NCBI RefSeq assembly: GCF_018070045.1
Contig: NZ_JAGPYK010000020.1
Coordinates: 62,001 to 126,000, forward strand
Direction of reading: 5' to 3'
Source: Micromonospora sp. U21
GTDB lineage: Bacteria; Actinomycetota; Actinomycetes; Mycobacteriales; Micromonosporaceae
DNA: 64,000 nucleotides
Position 1 is the first letter of the stretch. Each line of letters begins with the position of its first letter. Positions 56,401-64,000 of this stretch are shown here, one piece after another. A program made the position numbers and the translations under genes. The notes below the pieces were generated by a model. That model had not been told where the DNA came from. It worked only from the letters and a program-made list of their open reading frames with translations, and did not search any database.

Positions 56401-57296
56401 GCCGGGGCTCGGCAATCTTCGGCGGGGTGCTGCCCGTCTGGCGGACGCCGGCCAACCTCGGCAACCTCGCCGGCACGCTGCGCTCGGCGGCGGGTGCCCG
56501 GAAGAAGGCGGCCGGCGACCTCGTCGACGCGCTGACCTCGCACGCCGACGTGCTGGGCCTGGACCTCTCGGCCGCGGCCGGCCGGCTCGCCACCGCTCGC
56601 CGGGCGGCCCGGTTCGTGACCGAGCTGGCCGCCGAGCGCGACGACGTGGTGCTGGTCGAGACGGCGGCCCGTGCCAATCTGGGCGACGTCGACGACCAGG
56701 CCGTCGGCGAGGTGCTCGGCCAGGCGGGCAAGATCAGCGCAGCGTTGGCCCAGGCCCACCAGTGGCCCCTGCTCCAGGCGATTGTGGCCAGATCCGCCCA
56801 CGACGAGCGGGCGCAGGTGATCATCGGACAGCTTCGGGAGGTCGCCCGGCGCGAACAGCACGGACAGGACCTGGTCGACGCCTTCCAGACGGCGGTGGCG
56901 GCGTCGGCGGCGCTGCTCGCCGCCGATGAGCAGTCTCGGCCGACGGACCGTACCGAGGTCACCCGGGCCAGCGGTGGGACGACCCCCGGGACCACCGATC
57001 TGCTGCCGACGCAACAGCGGCCCCAGGATGCCGACCCGACCCGGGTGCGGACCGGTGACCACTCCGGTGCTGAGCCGAATGGTGGCGGCACGGGCACGCT
57101 GCCTGGTGGTGCTGGTGCTGGCCTGGTGTCCGGCGGCAGCGGTTCCGGCGTGATGGCCGGTGGCGGCGGGTCGATCCCTGTCACCCAGCAGCGTCGCGAG
57201 GTCACCGACGCGGCCACCTGGGAGAAGGTGGCCGCCGAGATCGAGGCCGAGGTTGCCGCCGGCCGTCCAATCACCGTCACCTGGGAGATCCGATGA
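53436..57296 (+). CDS. pglY: PglY, BREX type 2 ATPase
   Basis: This 1286-residue P-loop protein corresponds to PglY/BrxC. Walker A is HGSFGSGKSHF near residue 65 and Walker B is LVLFLDELILW near 262. The remaining domains are helix-rich, and a Gly/Thr-rich low-complexity linker (about 1170-1250) precedes a short C-terminal helix ending ITVTWEIR. ATG 53436 is chosen for GAGGAG six bases upstream and because PglY homology starts there. PglY is the large ATPase of the Pgl/BREX type 2 complex. Confidence 0.94.
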   Translation: MTLLRDVIDIPTSVGDGDFVVRAAEGADLRRYVVTDQLRENFAEALRRIGHAVTTGRSQAMFLHGSFGSGKSHFMAVLREILQHNPAAREVRGLAEPVLAADTWLRDRKLLTLTFHMLDARSVEQAVLEGYLNQITKLHPEAPVPAVHRSDALLDDAARLRERMGDDAFFAALHDGGGAPAAGGGGLAALVTRAAGWTPQSYAAAAAAPPGTAERDRLVSALTSTFFTGAVRSGEYLDLDTGLAVITRHAKSLGYDALVLFLDELILWLSTKISDHTFVNTEGAKLNKLVESADATRPLPLISFVARQRNLEDFLGPQVGGTEREALAHVMRSVQGRFGEIALADTNLPEITEKRLLKPIDDAARAVLDNAFAAVRGNREVWDALLLGAQYGDAGIGSDAAAFRKLYPFSPALVATLVALSQALQRERTALKVMTELLVDRRDTLQVNDLIGVAALFDPLVLHGELPDRPKLKQLFQSARSLYTQKLRPILLNLNGIGEEQAAGHQQFQLDDKLIKTVLLGALVPEVPALHNLTAAKLHALNFGSITSPIPGYERQIVLNRLNRVSDGAGELHLTKTPDPVVTLKLHTVDYDKLLDLVPEDEATTTGVRQQLIRELVTAEMGIAGAEGQLGELLHSRDWRGRRHTVQVKFGNVRDPDTMPVSALIATGEAWRVIIDYPFDPQGYERSADRARIERLERGSRTVFWLPFFLTDEMMGKVAQLAKINYLLGSGTGDRLNSLAADWPLVDRQQGKVYLQQRQTQLRGTLLSALMQAYGAGTSHGADVQDDSIGVFHTLTDGLHVGDPRGGTLAEAFKNLTGELLAWSYPGRPAMPDDEKPVTRSEMTKILEYARQAAADSARGVSVLNPVDQRTLRRVCNNLRLGELIDGRYVLTTSTCRWSQHLLQAAANEGYTDHFPVHVLRRLIDEPAAFGFDRELQNLIIVVFGLEQQLAWYQHGGKLDVTTLAAVRDDLELRHPPMPDEQAWADAVRRGSAIFGGVLPVWRTPANLGNLAGTLRSAAGARKKAAGDLVDALTSHADVLGLDLSAAAGRLATARRAARFVTELAAERDDVVLVETAARANLGDVDDQAVGEVLGQAGKISAALAQAHQWPLLQAIVARSAHDERAQVIIGQLREVARREQHGQDLVDAFQTAVAASAALLAADEQSRPTDRTEVTRASGGTTPGTTDLLPTQQRPQDADPTRVRTGDHSGAEPNGGGTGTLPGGAGAGLVSGGSGSGVMAGGGGSIPVTQQRREVTDAATWEKVAAEIEAEVAAGRPITVTWEIR

Positions 57297-57346
57297 CCGC
57301 TCGCGTCGCCGGGCCCGAAATCGTGCTGCGCCGGGCGGGGTTGTGA
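57293..57346 (+). CDS. 17-codon bridging ORF between pglY and pglZ
   Basis: The ATG at 57293 overlaps the pglY stop (ATGA), and the ORF MTARVAGPEIVLRRAGL stops at 57346, overlapping the pglZ GTG (GTGA). The exact fit at both ends suggests that ribosomes pass from pglY to pglZ through this mini-ORF. The peptide itself is unlikely to matter. A chance overlap cannot be excluded. Confidence 0.45.
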   Translation: MTARVAGPEIVLRRAGL

Positions 57347-60048
57347 GCGCCCCGGTGAGCGCGGCGCAGCCGGACGCGGTCCGCCGCAAGGTCGAGGCGT
57401 GGCTGGCCGAGAACGACCAGGCGGGCGCCATCGCGCTGACCGCCCGCCCCGAGTGGCCGGCCGAGCCGGTGCTCACCGTCGACGGCACCCGCGTTCGGGT
57501 CGTCCCGTGCCCCACCCCGCTGGCTGCCCGCGCGGCTCTGCACGACCGGGCAGACGGTGAGCGGCTGGTGCTGCTGACCGAGCTGACCGACAGCGAACTG
57601 GGCGACGGGCTCCTCGCCCACCTCAGCAAGCAGACCGTCCGCAAGATCGACCCGTGGGACCTGGTCCGGCAGATGTTCGGGGGGGTCAAGGATCTCGATC
57701 CCACCCTGGTCCGGGTCGGACGCTGGGTCGCCAACGCGCTCAGCGACCACGCCCCGTCGGACGGCTGGCCCGCCCCGCCCGGCGCGATCCTCACCCGCGA
57801 CCACGCGCTGCGCAGCCTCACCTCCGAACTGCTCGACCTGCCACCCGCAGAACTCGACGACAGCGGCCTGGTGCAGTGGAGCACCGACGTCACCCGGCAA
57901 CTGCGGTTCACCACCGTGCCCGACGTCGTTGCCGAGGGCGTCACGGCCTACCTCACCGGGACCGCCGGCCGCGCCGCCGTCCCGATCATGGCCGCCGTAC
58001 GGGCCGGGCACGGGGTGGATGTGATCCCGTTGGGACTGCTGGCCGGGCTGCTCTGGCCCGCCGCCAGCGAGCGGACCGCCGAAGTGGAGGCCGCCGTCGG
58101 CCGGACCCGACTGGAACCCCGGTTCGGCGGGTTCCGGCTCACCCCACAGCAGGCCGAGGCGCTGCACCAGGCCGCCGAGGCGTGGATCTACCGGACGGTC
58201 GACTCCGGTGACAAAGGTCGGGACGAGGCGATGCGGATGCTGCGCCGGGCCGAGGCGATCGCCGCCGAGATCGGCATCACAGGGCTGCTCGGCGCGTCGA
58301 CCGTCCTGCCCAGCGGGTTCGTCCAGCGGCTGCGGGCCTTCGCCGACGCGGTACGCCTCGCCGTGCCGGCCGGCGGATCGGCGCTGCCCGCGGCGGTGAC
58401 CCGGGCGCAGTCGGCGCTCGCCACCGTGGAGGCGCACCGGGCCGCCGAGCCGCGCCGGGTGGAGACCGCGCGGATGACCGTCCGCCTGCTGCGCTGGCTC
58501 CACACCGCCGACGGACCCGCGCCGGCCACCCTGCTCGACGCGCTGCACCGGCAGGTCCGCCACGACGGGTGGGTCGACCGGGCTCGCCTCGACGTCTTCG
58601 CGGGCGATCCCGATCAGCAGGTCGCCGAGGCGTACCGGCTGCTGCACCGGGCCGTGGACGCCCGCCGGGCCCGGCACGACCAGCTGTTCGCCACGCTGCT
58701 GGCCGCCGCCACCAGCGCCGAGATCGAACCGGGTGCCCTGCTGCGGGTCGAGGACGTGCTCGACCGGGTGGTCCAGCCGATCGTCGACCAGGGGCGCCGC
58801 GTGCTGATGCTCGTGATGGACGGGATGAGCGTCGCGGCGGCCACCGAGCTGGCCGAGTCGGTTACCCGCACCGGCGCCTGGGTGGAACTCACCCCCGGCG
58901 GTGGGCCCCGGACCGGCGTGCTGGCGGCCCTGCCCACCGTCACCGAGGCCAGCCGGTGCAGCCTGCTGAGCGGGCGGATCACCGCCGGTGGCCAGCAGGC
59001 CGAGCGGAAGGCGTTCAGCGAGCGGTTTCCCGACGGACGGCTGCTGCACAAGGCGGCATTGCGGGCCGGCGCTGGGAACGCGCTGGACCCGGAGGTGCTG
59101 GCCGCGCTCGACGACCTGTCGACCCCGGTGGTCGCCGCCGTCGTCAACACCATCGACGACGCCCTTGACCGCAGCGACCCGGGCACCACCGTCTGGGGCG
59201 AGGAGACCATCACCGCCGTCGGCGACCTGCTGGCCTCCGCCGCTGACCGGGTGGTCGTGCTCGTCTCCGACCACGGTCACGTCGTCGACCGGGGACCGGA
59301 GTCGCTCACCCTGCCCAGTGCCAGCAACGAGAACCGGTGGCGACCGGCGACCGCCCCGGCCGGCGACGCCGAGGTCACCGTGACCGGCAGCCGGGTGGCG
59401 CTCGGCGGCGGCACGGTCGTCCTGCCCTGGCGGGAGGAGGTGCGGTACGGGCCGCGCAAGGCCGGCTACCACGGCGGCGCCGCACCGGCGGAGGTCGTCA
59501 TCCCGCTGCTGGTGCTGACCGCCGGTGACGACCAGGCCGTACCGGGATGGGCCGGTGCCCCCGTCGCCAGCCCCGACTGGTGGCGGGAACCGCTGGCCGA
59601 TTCGTCGCCGCTGCCCGAACCCGGTACGGCAAACCGACGGCGCCCGCGCCGGCCCGTCGAGCAGCAGCCCGAGAGCCTCTTCGACCTGGCTCCGGTCGTC
59701 GCCGCGCCGGTCGCCGCCCCGCAGCCCGTCCCGGGGGCCCCCGACCTGGTGACGGCCCTGCTCGCCAGCGACCGGTACGCCCAGCGGCGCGACCCCCGGA
59801 TGCCCCTGGCCGACGAACGGGTCGCCGCGCTGCTCGGCACGCTGCTGGCTGGCGGTGAGCGGGCGACCCTCGACACCCTCGCCGCCCGGGCCGGAGTTCC
59901 GGCGCACCGCATCACCGGCACCGTGGCCGCGCTCCGTCGGCTGCTTCAGGTCGAGGGTTACCCCGTGATCACCCTCGACCCGGACGGTCGCACGGTCCAC
60001 CTCAACCGGGCGTTGCTGATCGAGCAGTTCGAGCTGGAGCCGCGGTGA
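57343..60048 (+). CDS. pglZ: PglZ, alkaline-phosphatase-superfamily protein of BREX type 2
   Basis: This 901-residue protein has the PglZ domain, with metal-binding VMDGMSVAA near residue 493 and VSDHGHVVDRG near 642, and a later RKAGYHGGAAPAEVVIPLLV block. PglZ is the hallmark component of all BREX types. The GTG at 57343 is used since the frame upstream is only the shadow of pglY; GTG 57355 is also possible. Its stop overlaps the brxD start by 4 bases. Confidence 0.94.
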   Translation: MSAPVSAAQPDAVRRKVEAWLAENDQAGAIALTARPEWPAEPVLTVDGTRVRVVPCPTPLAARAALHDRADGERLVLLTELTDSELGDGLLAHLSKQTVRKIDPWDLVRQMFGGVKDLDPTLVRVGRWVANALSDHAPSDGWPAPPGAILTRDHALRSLTSELLDLPPAELDDSGLVQWSTDVTRQLRFTTVPDVVAEGVTAYLTGTAGRAAVPIMAAVRAGHGVDVIPLGLLAGLLWPAASERTAEVEAAVGRTRLEPRFGGFRLTPQQAEALHQAAEAWIYRTVDSGDKGRDEAMRMLRRAEAIAAEIGITGLLGASTVLPSGFVQRLRAFADAVRLAVPAGGSALPAAVTRAQSALATVEAHRAAEPRRVETARMTVRLLRWLHTADGPAPATLLDALHRQVRHDGWVDRARLDVFAGDPDQQVAEAYRLLHRAVDARRARHDQLFATLLAAATSAEIEPGALLRVEDVLDRVVQPIVDQGRRVLMLVMDGMSVAAATELAESVTRTGAWVELTPGGGPRTGVLAALPTVTEASRCSLLSGRITAGGQQAERKAFSERFPDGRLLHKAALRAGAGNALDPEVLAALDDLSTPVVAAVVNTIDDALDRSDPGTTVWGEETITAVGDLLASAADRVVVLVSDHGHVVDRGPESLTLPSASNENRWRPATAPAGDAEVTVTGSRVALGGGTVVLPWREEVRYGPRKAGYHGGAAPAEVVIPLLVLTAGDDQAVPGWAGAPVASPDWWREPLADSSPLPEPGTANRRRPRRPVEQQPESLFDLAPVVAAPVAAPQPVPGAPDLVTALLASDRYAQRRDPRMPLADERVAALLGTLLAGGERATLDTLAARAGVPAHRITGTVAALRRLLQVEGYPVITLDPDGRTVHLNRALLIEQFELEPR

Positions 60049-61349
60049 CCGTGGAGTTGTCCGCCCGCCGTCGCCGGGACATCGTCGACGCCCTTCGTCG
60101 CGGTGTCGTCCCGAGTAACGGACTCGACGCGCTCGCGGTCGGGCTGGAACGGTTCACCGCCGCCCTCGACGACGACCTCGACCGGGTCGCCGGCGGAGGC
60201 AGCGTCTTCAAGGCCGTCCGGGGCGAGTATGGCGCCGGGAAGACCTTCTTCACCCGCTGGCTGGCCGAGCGCGCCAAACGGCGCGGCTTCGCCGCCGCCG
60301 AGGTGCAGATCTCCGAACTGGAGACCCCGCTGCACCGGATGGAGACGGTCTACCGCCGGCTGGTCGAGCACCTCAGCACCGAACAGTTCGCGCCGAGCGC
60401 GTTCCGGCCCGTACTCGATGGTTGGATCTTCGCGTTGGAGGAGGACGTCCTCGCCGGAGGCGCGATCGCCGAGGACGACGCGGAAGCGCTCGACCGGGCG
60501 GTCAGCGACCTGCTGGAGCGGCGGCTGGGTGACATCTCCCGCAGCACCCCGGGCTTCGCGGCGGCTCTGCGCGGCTACCGGGCCGCCACCGCCACCGGCG
60601 ACCACGGCACCGCGGACGGCCTCGCCGCCTGGCTGGCCGGTCAGCCGCACGTCGCGGCGTCCGCGCGCCGGGCCGCCGGGGTGAAGGGCGACCTCGACCA
60701 CTTCGCGGCGCTGAACTTCCTGCGCGGACTGCTCACCGTCCTGCGTGACAGCGGGCACCAGGGGCTGCTGCTGGTGCTCGACGAGGTGGAGACGCTGCAA
60801 CGGGTCCGCTCCGACGCCCGGGACAAGGCGCTCAACTCGCTCCGGCAGCTCATCGACGAGGTCCACGCGGACCGCTTCCCCGGCCTCTTGGTGCTGATCA
60901 CCGGGACGCCCGCCTTCTTCGACGGCCCGCAGGGCGTCCAGCGGCTCGCGCCGCTCGCCCAGCGGCTCGCCACCGACTTCGGCCCCGAGCCACGCTGGGA
61001 CAATCCGCGGGCCACCCAGCTCCGGTTGCCCGGCTTCAGCCCGGAGGCCCTCGTCGAACTCGGCCAGCGGGTACGGGAGATCTACGGCAGCGCGGCCGTC
61101 GACTCCCGGGTCGACGACGCGTACCTCGCCACGCTGGCCCGAGCCGTCACCGGAGCGCTCGGCGGTCAGGTCGGCGTGGCCCCCCGGATCTACCTCAAGA
61201 AGCTGGTCGCGGACGTCTTCGACCGGGTCGACCAGTTCGCGGACTGGGACCCACGGCAGCACTACGCGCTGACCCTGCGGGCCGACGAGCTGACCGAAGT
61301 CGAACGCAACGCCGCCGCCTCAGCCGACGACATCGAACTGCCGATCTGA
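60045..61349 (+). CDS. brxD: BrxD, BREX type 2 ATP-binding protein
   Basis: This 434-residue P-loop protein has Walker A RGEYGAGKTFF near residue 60 and Walker B LLLVLDEVETL near 243. It shows the DUF2791 pattern (ARRRRDIVDALRRGVVP at the N-terminus, RDKALNSLRQLIDEV). BrxD is specific to BREX type 2. It is coupled to pglZ and one base before brxHI. Confidence 0.93.
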   Translation: MTVELSARRRRDIVDALRRGVVPSNGLDALAVGLERFTAALDDDLDRVAGGGSVFKAVRGEYGAGKTFFTRWLAERAKRRGFAAAEVQISELETPLHRMETVYRRLVEHLSTEQFAPSAFRPVLDGWIFALEEDVLAGGAIAEDDAEALDRAVSDLLERRLGDISRSTPGFAAALRGYRAATATGDHGTADGLAAWLAGQPHVAASARRAAGVKGDLDHFAALNFLRGLLTVLRDSGHQGLLLVLDEVETLQRVRSDARDKALNSLRQLIDEVHADRFPGLLVLITGTPAFFDGPQGVQRLAPLAQRLATDFGPEPRWDNPRATQLRLPGFSPEALVELGQRVREIYGSAAVDSRVDDAYLATLARAVTGALGGQVGVAPRIYLKKLVADVFDRVDQFADWDPRQHYALTLRADELTEVERNAAASADDIELPI

Positions 61350-61350
61350 C

Positions 61351-63450
61351 ATGCCGCCCGACCTCGACCCGGTGGTGCTGCACCACCTGGTCAACACCCT
61401 GGGCTGGCGCGACCTGCGCCCGATGCAGCGAGCCGCCGTCGCGCCCGTACGCGGCGGCCACGATGCCCTGCTCCTCGCCCCGACCGCCGGCGGCAAGACC
61501 GAGGCGGCGCTCTTCCCGCTGCTCAGCCGGATGGCCGAGCAGCGGTGGACGGGTACCTCGGTGCTCTACCTCGCCCCGCTGAAGGCTCTACTCAACAACC
61601 TCCAACCCCGCATCGAGCGCTACGCCGGCTGGCTCGGTCGGCGCGCCGCCGTCTGGCATGGCGACGTCAACACCTCCCGCCGCCGGGCGGTGCTCTTCGA
61701 ACGACCCGACATCCTGCTCACCACGCCCGAGTCGCTGGAATCCATGCTGGTCAGCACGAAGGTCGACCACCGGTTGTTCTTCGCGGACCTGCACGCCGTC
61801 GTCGTCGACGAGGTGCACGCCTTCGCCGGCGACGACCGGGGCTGGCACCTGCTGGCCGTGCTGGAACGGCTGACCCGGGTGGCGAGCCGACCCCTGCAGC
61901 GGGTCGGACTGTCCGCCACCGTCGGCAACCCCGGGGAACTGCTCACCTGGCTACAGGGATCGGGCGCGGGCAGCCGGCCGGCACAGGTAGTGGCTCCCGA
62001 TGCGGCCGCGGTGGTTGATCGCCAGCCGCCCGGCGACATCGAGCTGGACTACGTCGGCTCGTTGGCCAATGCCGCGACGGTGATCGCCGGGTTGCACGGC
62101 GGCGAGAAGCGCCTCGTCTTCTGCGAGTCTCGTCAGACCGTCGAAGAACTCGGTCAACTGCTGCGGGAGAAGGGAGTGACCACCTTCCTCTCCCATGCGT
62201 CGCTCTCCGTCGATGAGCGCCGCCGCGCCGAGCAGGCGTTCAGCGAGGCCCGGGACTGCGTGATCGTCTCCACCAGCACTCTCGAACTGGGCATCGACGT
62301 CGGCGACCTGGACCGCGTGATCCAGATCGACGCGCCGGCCACGGTGGCGTCGTTCCTGCAACGACTCGGCCGTACCGGGCGGCGCTCGGGCAGCAGTCGT
62401 AACTGCCTCTTCCTGACTCTCGGCGGCGACGCGCTGACCGAGGCGGCGGCGCTTTTGCTGCTCTGGGCCCGGGGCTGGGTGGAGCCGGTGAGCGCGCCGC
62501 CCGCGCCGAGGCACATCGTGGCTCAGCAGGTGCTTGCGCTCTGTCTGCAGGAGCATCGGGTCGGCGACCAGCTCTGGACGCAGGCGTGGAACGGGCTGCC
62601 GCCCTTTGGGGAGAGTGCCCGCCCGATCGTCCGTCATCTCGTGGAGCACGGCTACCTCGACCAGGACGGCGGGATGCTGTTCATCGGCCCGGCCGCCGAG
62701 CAGCGCTTCGGCCACCGGCACTTCATGGACCTGACCGCGGTCTTCACCGGGCCCCCGGAGTTCACCGTGCTGACCGGCCGGACCGAGCTCGGCCGGATCG
62801 ACCCGAGCCTGCTCACCGAGGAGGTCCGAGGTGACCGTCGGCTGCTGCTGGGCGGCCGGAGTTGGCGCGTCACCTACATCGACTGGCGTCGGCGGCGGTG
62901 CTTCGTGGAGCCTGCCGACGGCGGCGGACGAGCCCGTTGGCGGGGCAGCGGCTGGGCCTACCTGGGCTTCGAGCTAAACCGCTCCATGCGAGATGTCCTG
63001 CTCGGTGCGGACCCGCCGGTCGCCATCACCCGCCGTGCGGCGGCCCGACTCGCCGAGGTACGTGCCGACAAAGCGCACCTCGTGCATCCGGGCGGAACGG
63101 TCATCGTGAGGGAGAAGGACGGGGACTTGCGCTGGTGGACCTGGGCCGGCTTCCGGGCGAACGCCACCCTGACCGCGACCCTCGGCGAGGTCGTCGACCC
63201 GGTGGAGAGGTTCGACGACAGCGCCATCCGGCTCCGGGAAGACCTCACCCCACAGGCGTGGCGGTCACTGACAGCGGACGCCGCGGACCGGCTGTGCCTG
63301 CCGGAGATCGACGAGAAGGCGGTGGTCGGCCTCAAATTCAACGCCGCCCTGCCGACACGGCTCGCCATGGCGACCCTGGCGGCCCGACTGGCGGACCTGG
63401 ACCGGGCGGCCATGGTGCTGCGCGAGCCGACCCGATTCCTGGTCGCCTGA
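61351..63450 (+). CDS. brxHI: BrxHI, Lhr-like superfamily 2 helicase of BREX type 2
   Basis: This 699-residue helicase has Walker A LAPTAGGKTEAA near residue 47, motif II VVVDEVHAFAG near 152, motif III VGLSATVGNP and motif VI QRLGRTGRRSG. The C-terminal third matches the Lhr-type winged-helix region. It completes the BREX type 2 gene set. Confidence 0.94.
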   Translation: MPPDLDPVVLHHLVNTLGWRDLRPMQRAAVAPVRGGHDALLLAPTAGGKTEAALFPLLSRMAEQRWTGTSVLYLAPLKALLNNLQPRIERYAGWLGRRAAVWHGDVNTSRRRAVLFERPDILLTTPESLESMLVSTKVDHRLFFADLHAVVVDEVHAFAGDDRGWHLLAVLERLTRVASRPLQRVGLSATVGNPGELLTWLQGSGAGSRPAQVVAPDAAAVVDRQPPGDIELDYVGSLANAATVIAGLHGGEKRLVFCESRQTVEELGQLLREKGVTTFLSHASLSVDERRRAEQAFSEARDCVIVSTSTLELGIDVGDLDRVIQIDAPATVASFLQRLGRTGRRSGSSRNCLFLTLGGDALTEAAALLLLWARGWVEPVSAPPAPRHIVAQQVLALCLQEHRVGDQLWTQAWNGLPPFGESARPIVRHLVEHGYLDQDGGMLFIGPAAEQRFGHRHFMDLTAVFTGPPEFTVLTGRTELGRIDPSLLTEEVRGDRRLLLGGRSWRVTYIDWRRRRCFVEPADGGGRARWRGSGWAYLGFELNRSMRDVLLGADPPVAITRRAAARLAEVRADKAHLVHPGGTVIVREKDGDLRWWTWAGFRANATLTATLGEVVDPVERFDDSAIRLREDLTPQAWRSLTADAADRLCLPEIDEKAVVGLKFNAALPTRLAMATLAARLADLDRAAMVLREPTRFLVA

Positions 63451-63720
63451 GCTGTTTCGCCCCGGGTTGACCCAGCCCGGACGAATGCCGGCACAGCACG
63501 ACCGGTCACCGGCGCCAGTGGCATGGCAGGACGGCGATCCAACCCTTACCGCTGGGGTGGATCAGTAGCCATATCGAGTTCATGGACTCGGCTGGCCCGC
63601 CGCAGTAGGTGTTCGACGGACGCGCGTGCCGTTGTGGGGCTGATGGTTCCGCTGTTCGACGGAGCGCGCGGGGCCGCAGTGGCGGCGACAATCGCGGTAC
63701 GCCCTCTCACTGGAGATGCC

Positions 63721-64000
63721 GTGCCGCAGATGCCCGGTCCGCCTGAGCCCTCAGCTCAACAGCCGCCTGGACCCGATGGATTGTCGGCCGTAGAGCCCTC
63801 ACTGGTACCAGCCGTGGCCGCAGGGACCCCATCTCAACATGCAAGGGTGGGCCTTGTCCTGCTGGTGGTGGTCGTGGGTGGGCTGTTCATGTGCTGCGTA
63901 GGTGGAACGGGCCTGGCCACTCTTGGTCTGATCATCGGCGACCCCACGCCCCCTCGCCCTGCTCCGGCCAGCCCTGCTACCGAACCGGCACCCTCACCGA
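63721..64000 (+). CDS. Pro-rich membrane protein, N-terminal part
   Basis: The GTG at 63721, after GGAG, opens a frame to the window edge. A Pro/Gln/Ala-rich cytosolic stretch of about 40 residues (VPQMPGPPEPSAQQPPG) is followed by one hydrophobic helix (VGLVLLVVVVGGLFMCCVGG), then a second short hydrophobic run and another Pro-rich linker. This is the layout of actinomycete single-pass proteins with an outer domain, which lies beyond the window. Confidence 0.6.
   Translation, partial: MPQMPGPPEPSAQQPPGPDGLSAVEPSLVPAVAAGTPSQHARVGLVLLVVVVGGLFMCCVGGTGLATLGLIIGDPTPPRPAPASPATEPAPSP

Noticed and set aside
53445..57944. A 1499-codon open frame on the minus strand
   Set aside because: It is the antisense shadow of pglY and pglZ; the composition is typical of GC-rich reverse frames and no domain is seen. 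The same holds for minus frames at 39727-43596, 57277-60000 and 4069-6303.
63506..63691. Small minus-strand frame downstream of brxHI
   Set aside because: It has a partly protein-like segment (SIWLLIHPSGKGWIAVLP) but no ribosome-binding site, and the remaining residues look like a GC-rich shadow; not enough to call a gene.

Overview
The window is high-GC actinomycete DNA. Base composition, GTG starts with GTGA/ATGA overlaps, a DUF397 gene beside an XRE/DUF5753 regulator, and an S. coelicolor-like Pgl (BREX type 2) locus suggest Streptomyces or Micromonosporaceae relatives, with Micromonosporaceae my preferred guess. No rRNA gene, complete tRNA gene or CRISPR array was seen.

Region 1 (1-23045) is a catabolic cluster. 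It holds two NitT/TauT-type solute-binding lipoproteins, one ATPase with two permeases, an MFS transporter, an IclR regulator, a three-subunit molybdenum hydroxylase with CoxG and XdhC helpers, an alpha/beta hydrolase, a UbiD-type decarboxylase, two isochorismatase-fold hydrolases, an amidase, an amidohydrolase, a two-subunit CoA-transferase and a split biotin-dependent carboxylase (carboxyltransferase, biotin carboxylase, BCCP). Long translationally coupled operons are arranged divergently. Three promoter regions share an inverted repeat TGTCC/CGTCC-N8-GGACA, and two weaker versions lie between the IclR gene and the ABC operon, so the cluster looks like one IclR-controlled regulon. The substrate is unknown; an N-heteroaromatic or aromatic carboxylate is a reasonable guess.

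Region 2 (23046-39753) is an accessory defence island. Three related non-coding segments (about 23091, 32181 and 36490) look like attachment-site arms; the last ends in the 3' half of a tRNA-Val(CAC). Between them lie a coupled pair consisting of an alpha/beta hydrolase with a C-terminal RHIM-like amyloid motif and a 1045-residue repeat protein with nearly the same motif at its N-terminus; a 1013-residue protein with an Mrr-like N-terminal domain; a 5'-truncated DUF4041/T5orf172 protein; and a protein with six zinc-knuckle repeats and a GIY-YIG-like end. Next comes a three-gene CBASS-like operon: CD-NTase-like nucleotidyltransferase, E2-like protein and single-TM protein.

Region 3 (39754-63450) is a complete BREX type 2 set: pglW, pglX, pglY, pglZ, brxD and brxHI. 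A frameshifted prolyl oligopeptidase gene sits between pglW and pglX, and a 3.8-kb block of small genes sits between pglX and pglY. The pglX specificity region has clearly lower GC. Three genes (near 34221, 44246 and 53122) are each broken by one G gained or lost in a short G run, which could be real decay or assembly error. The window ends inside a proline-rich membrane-protein gene.
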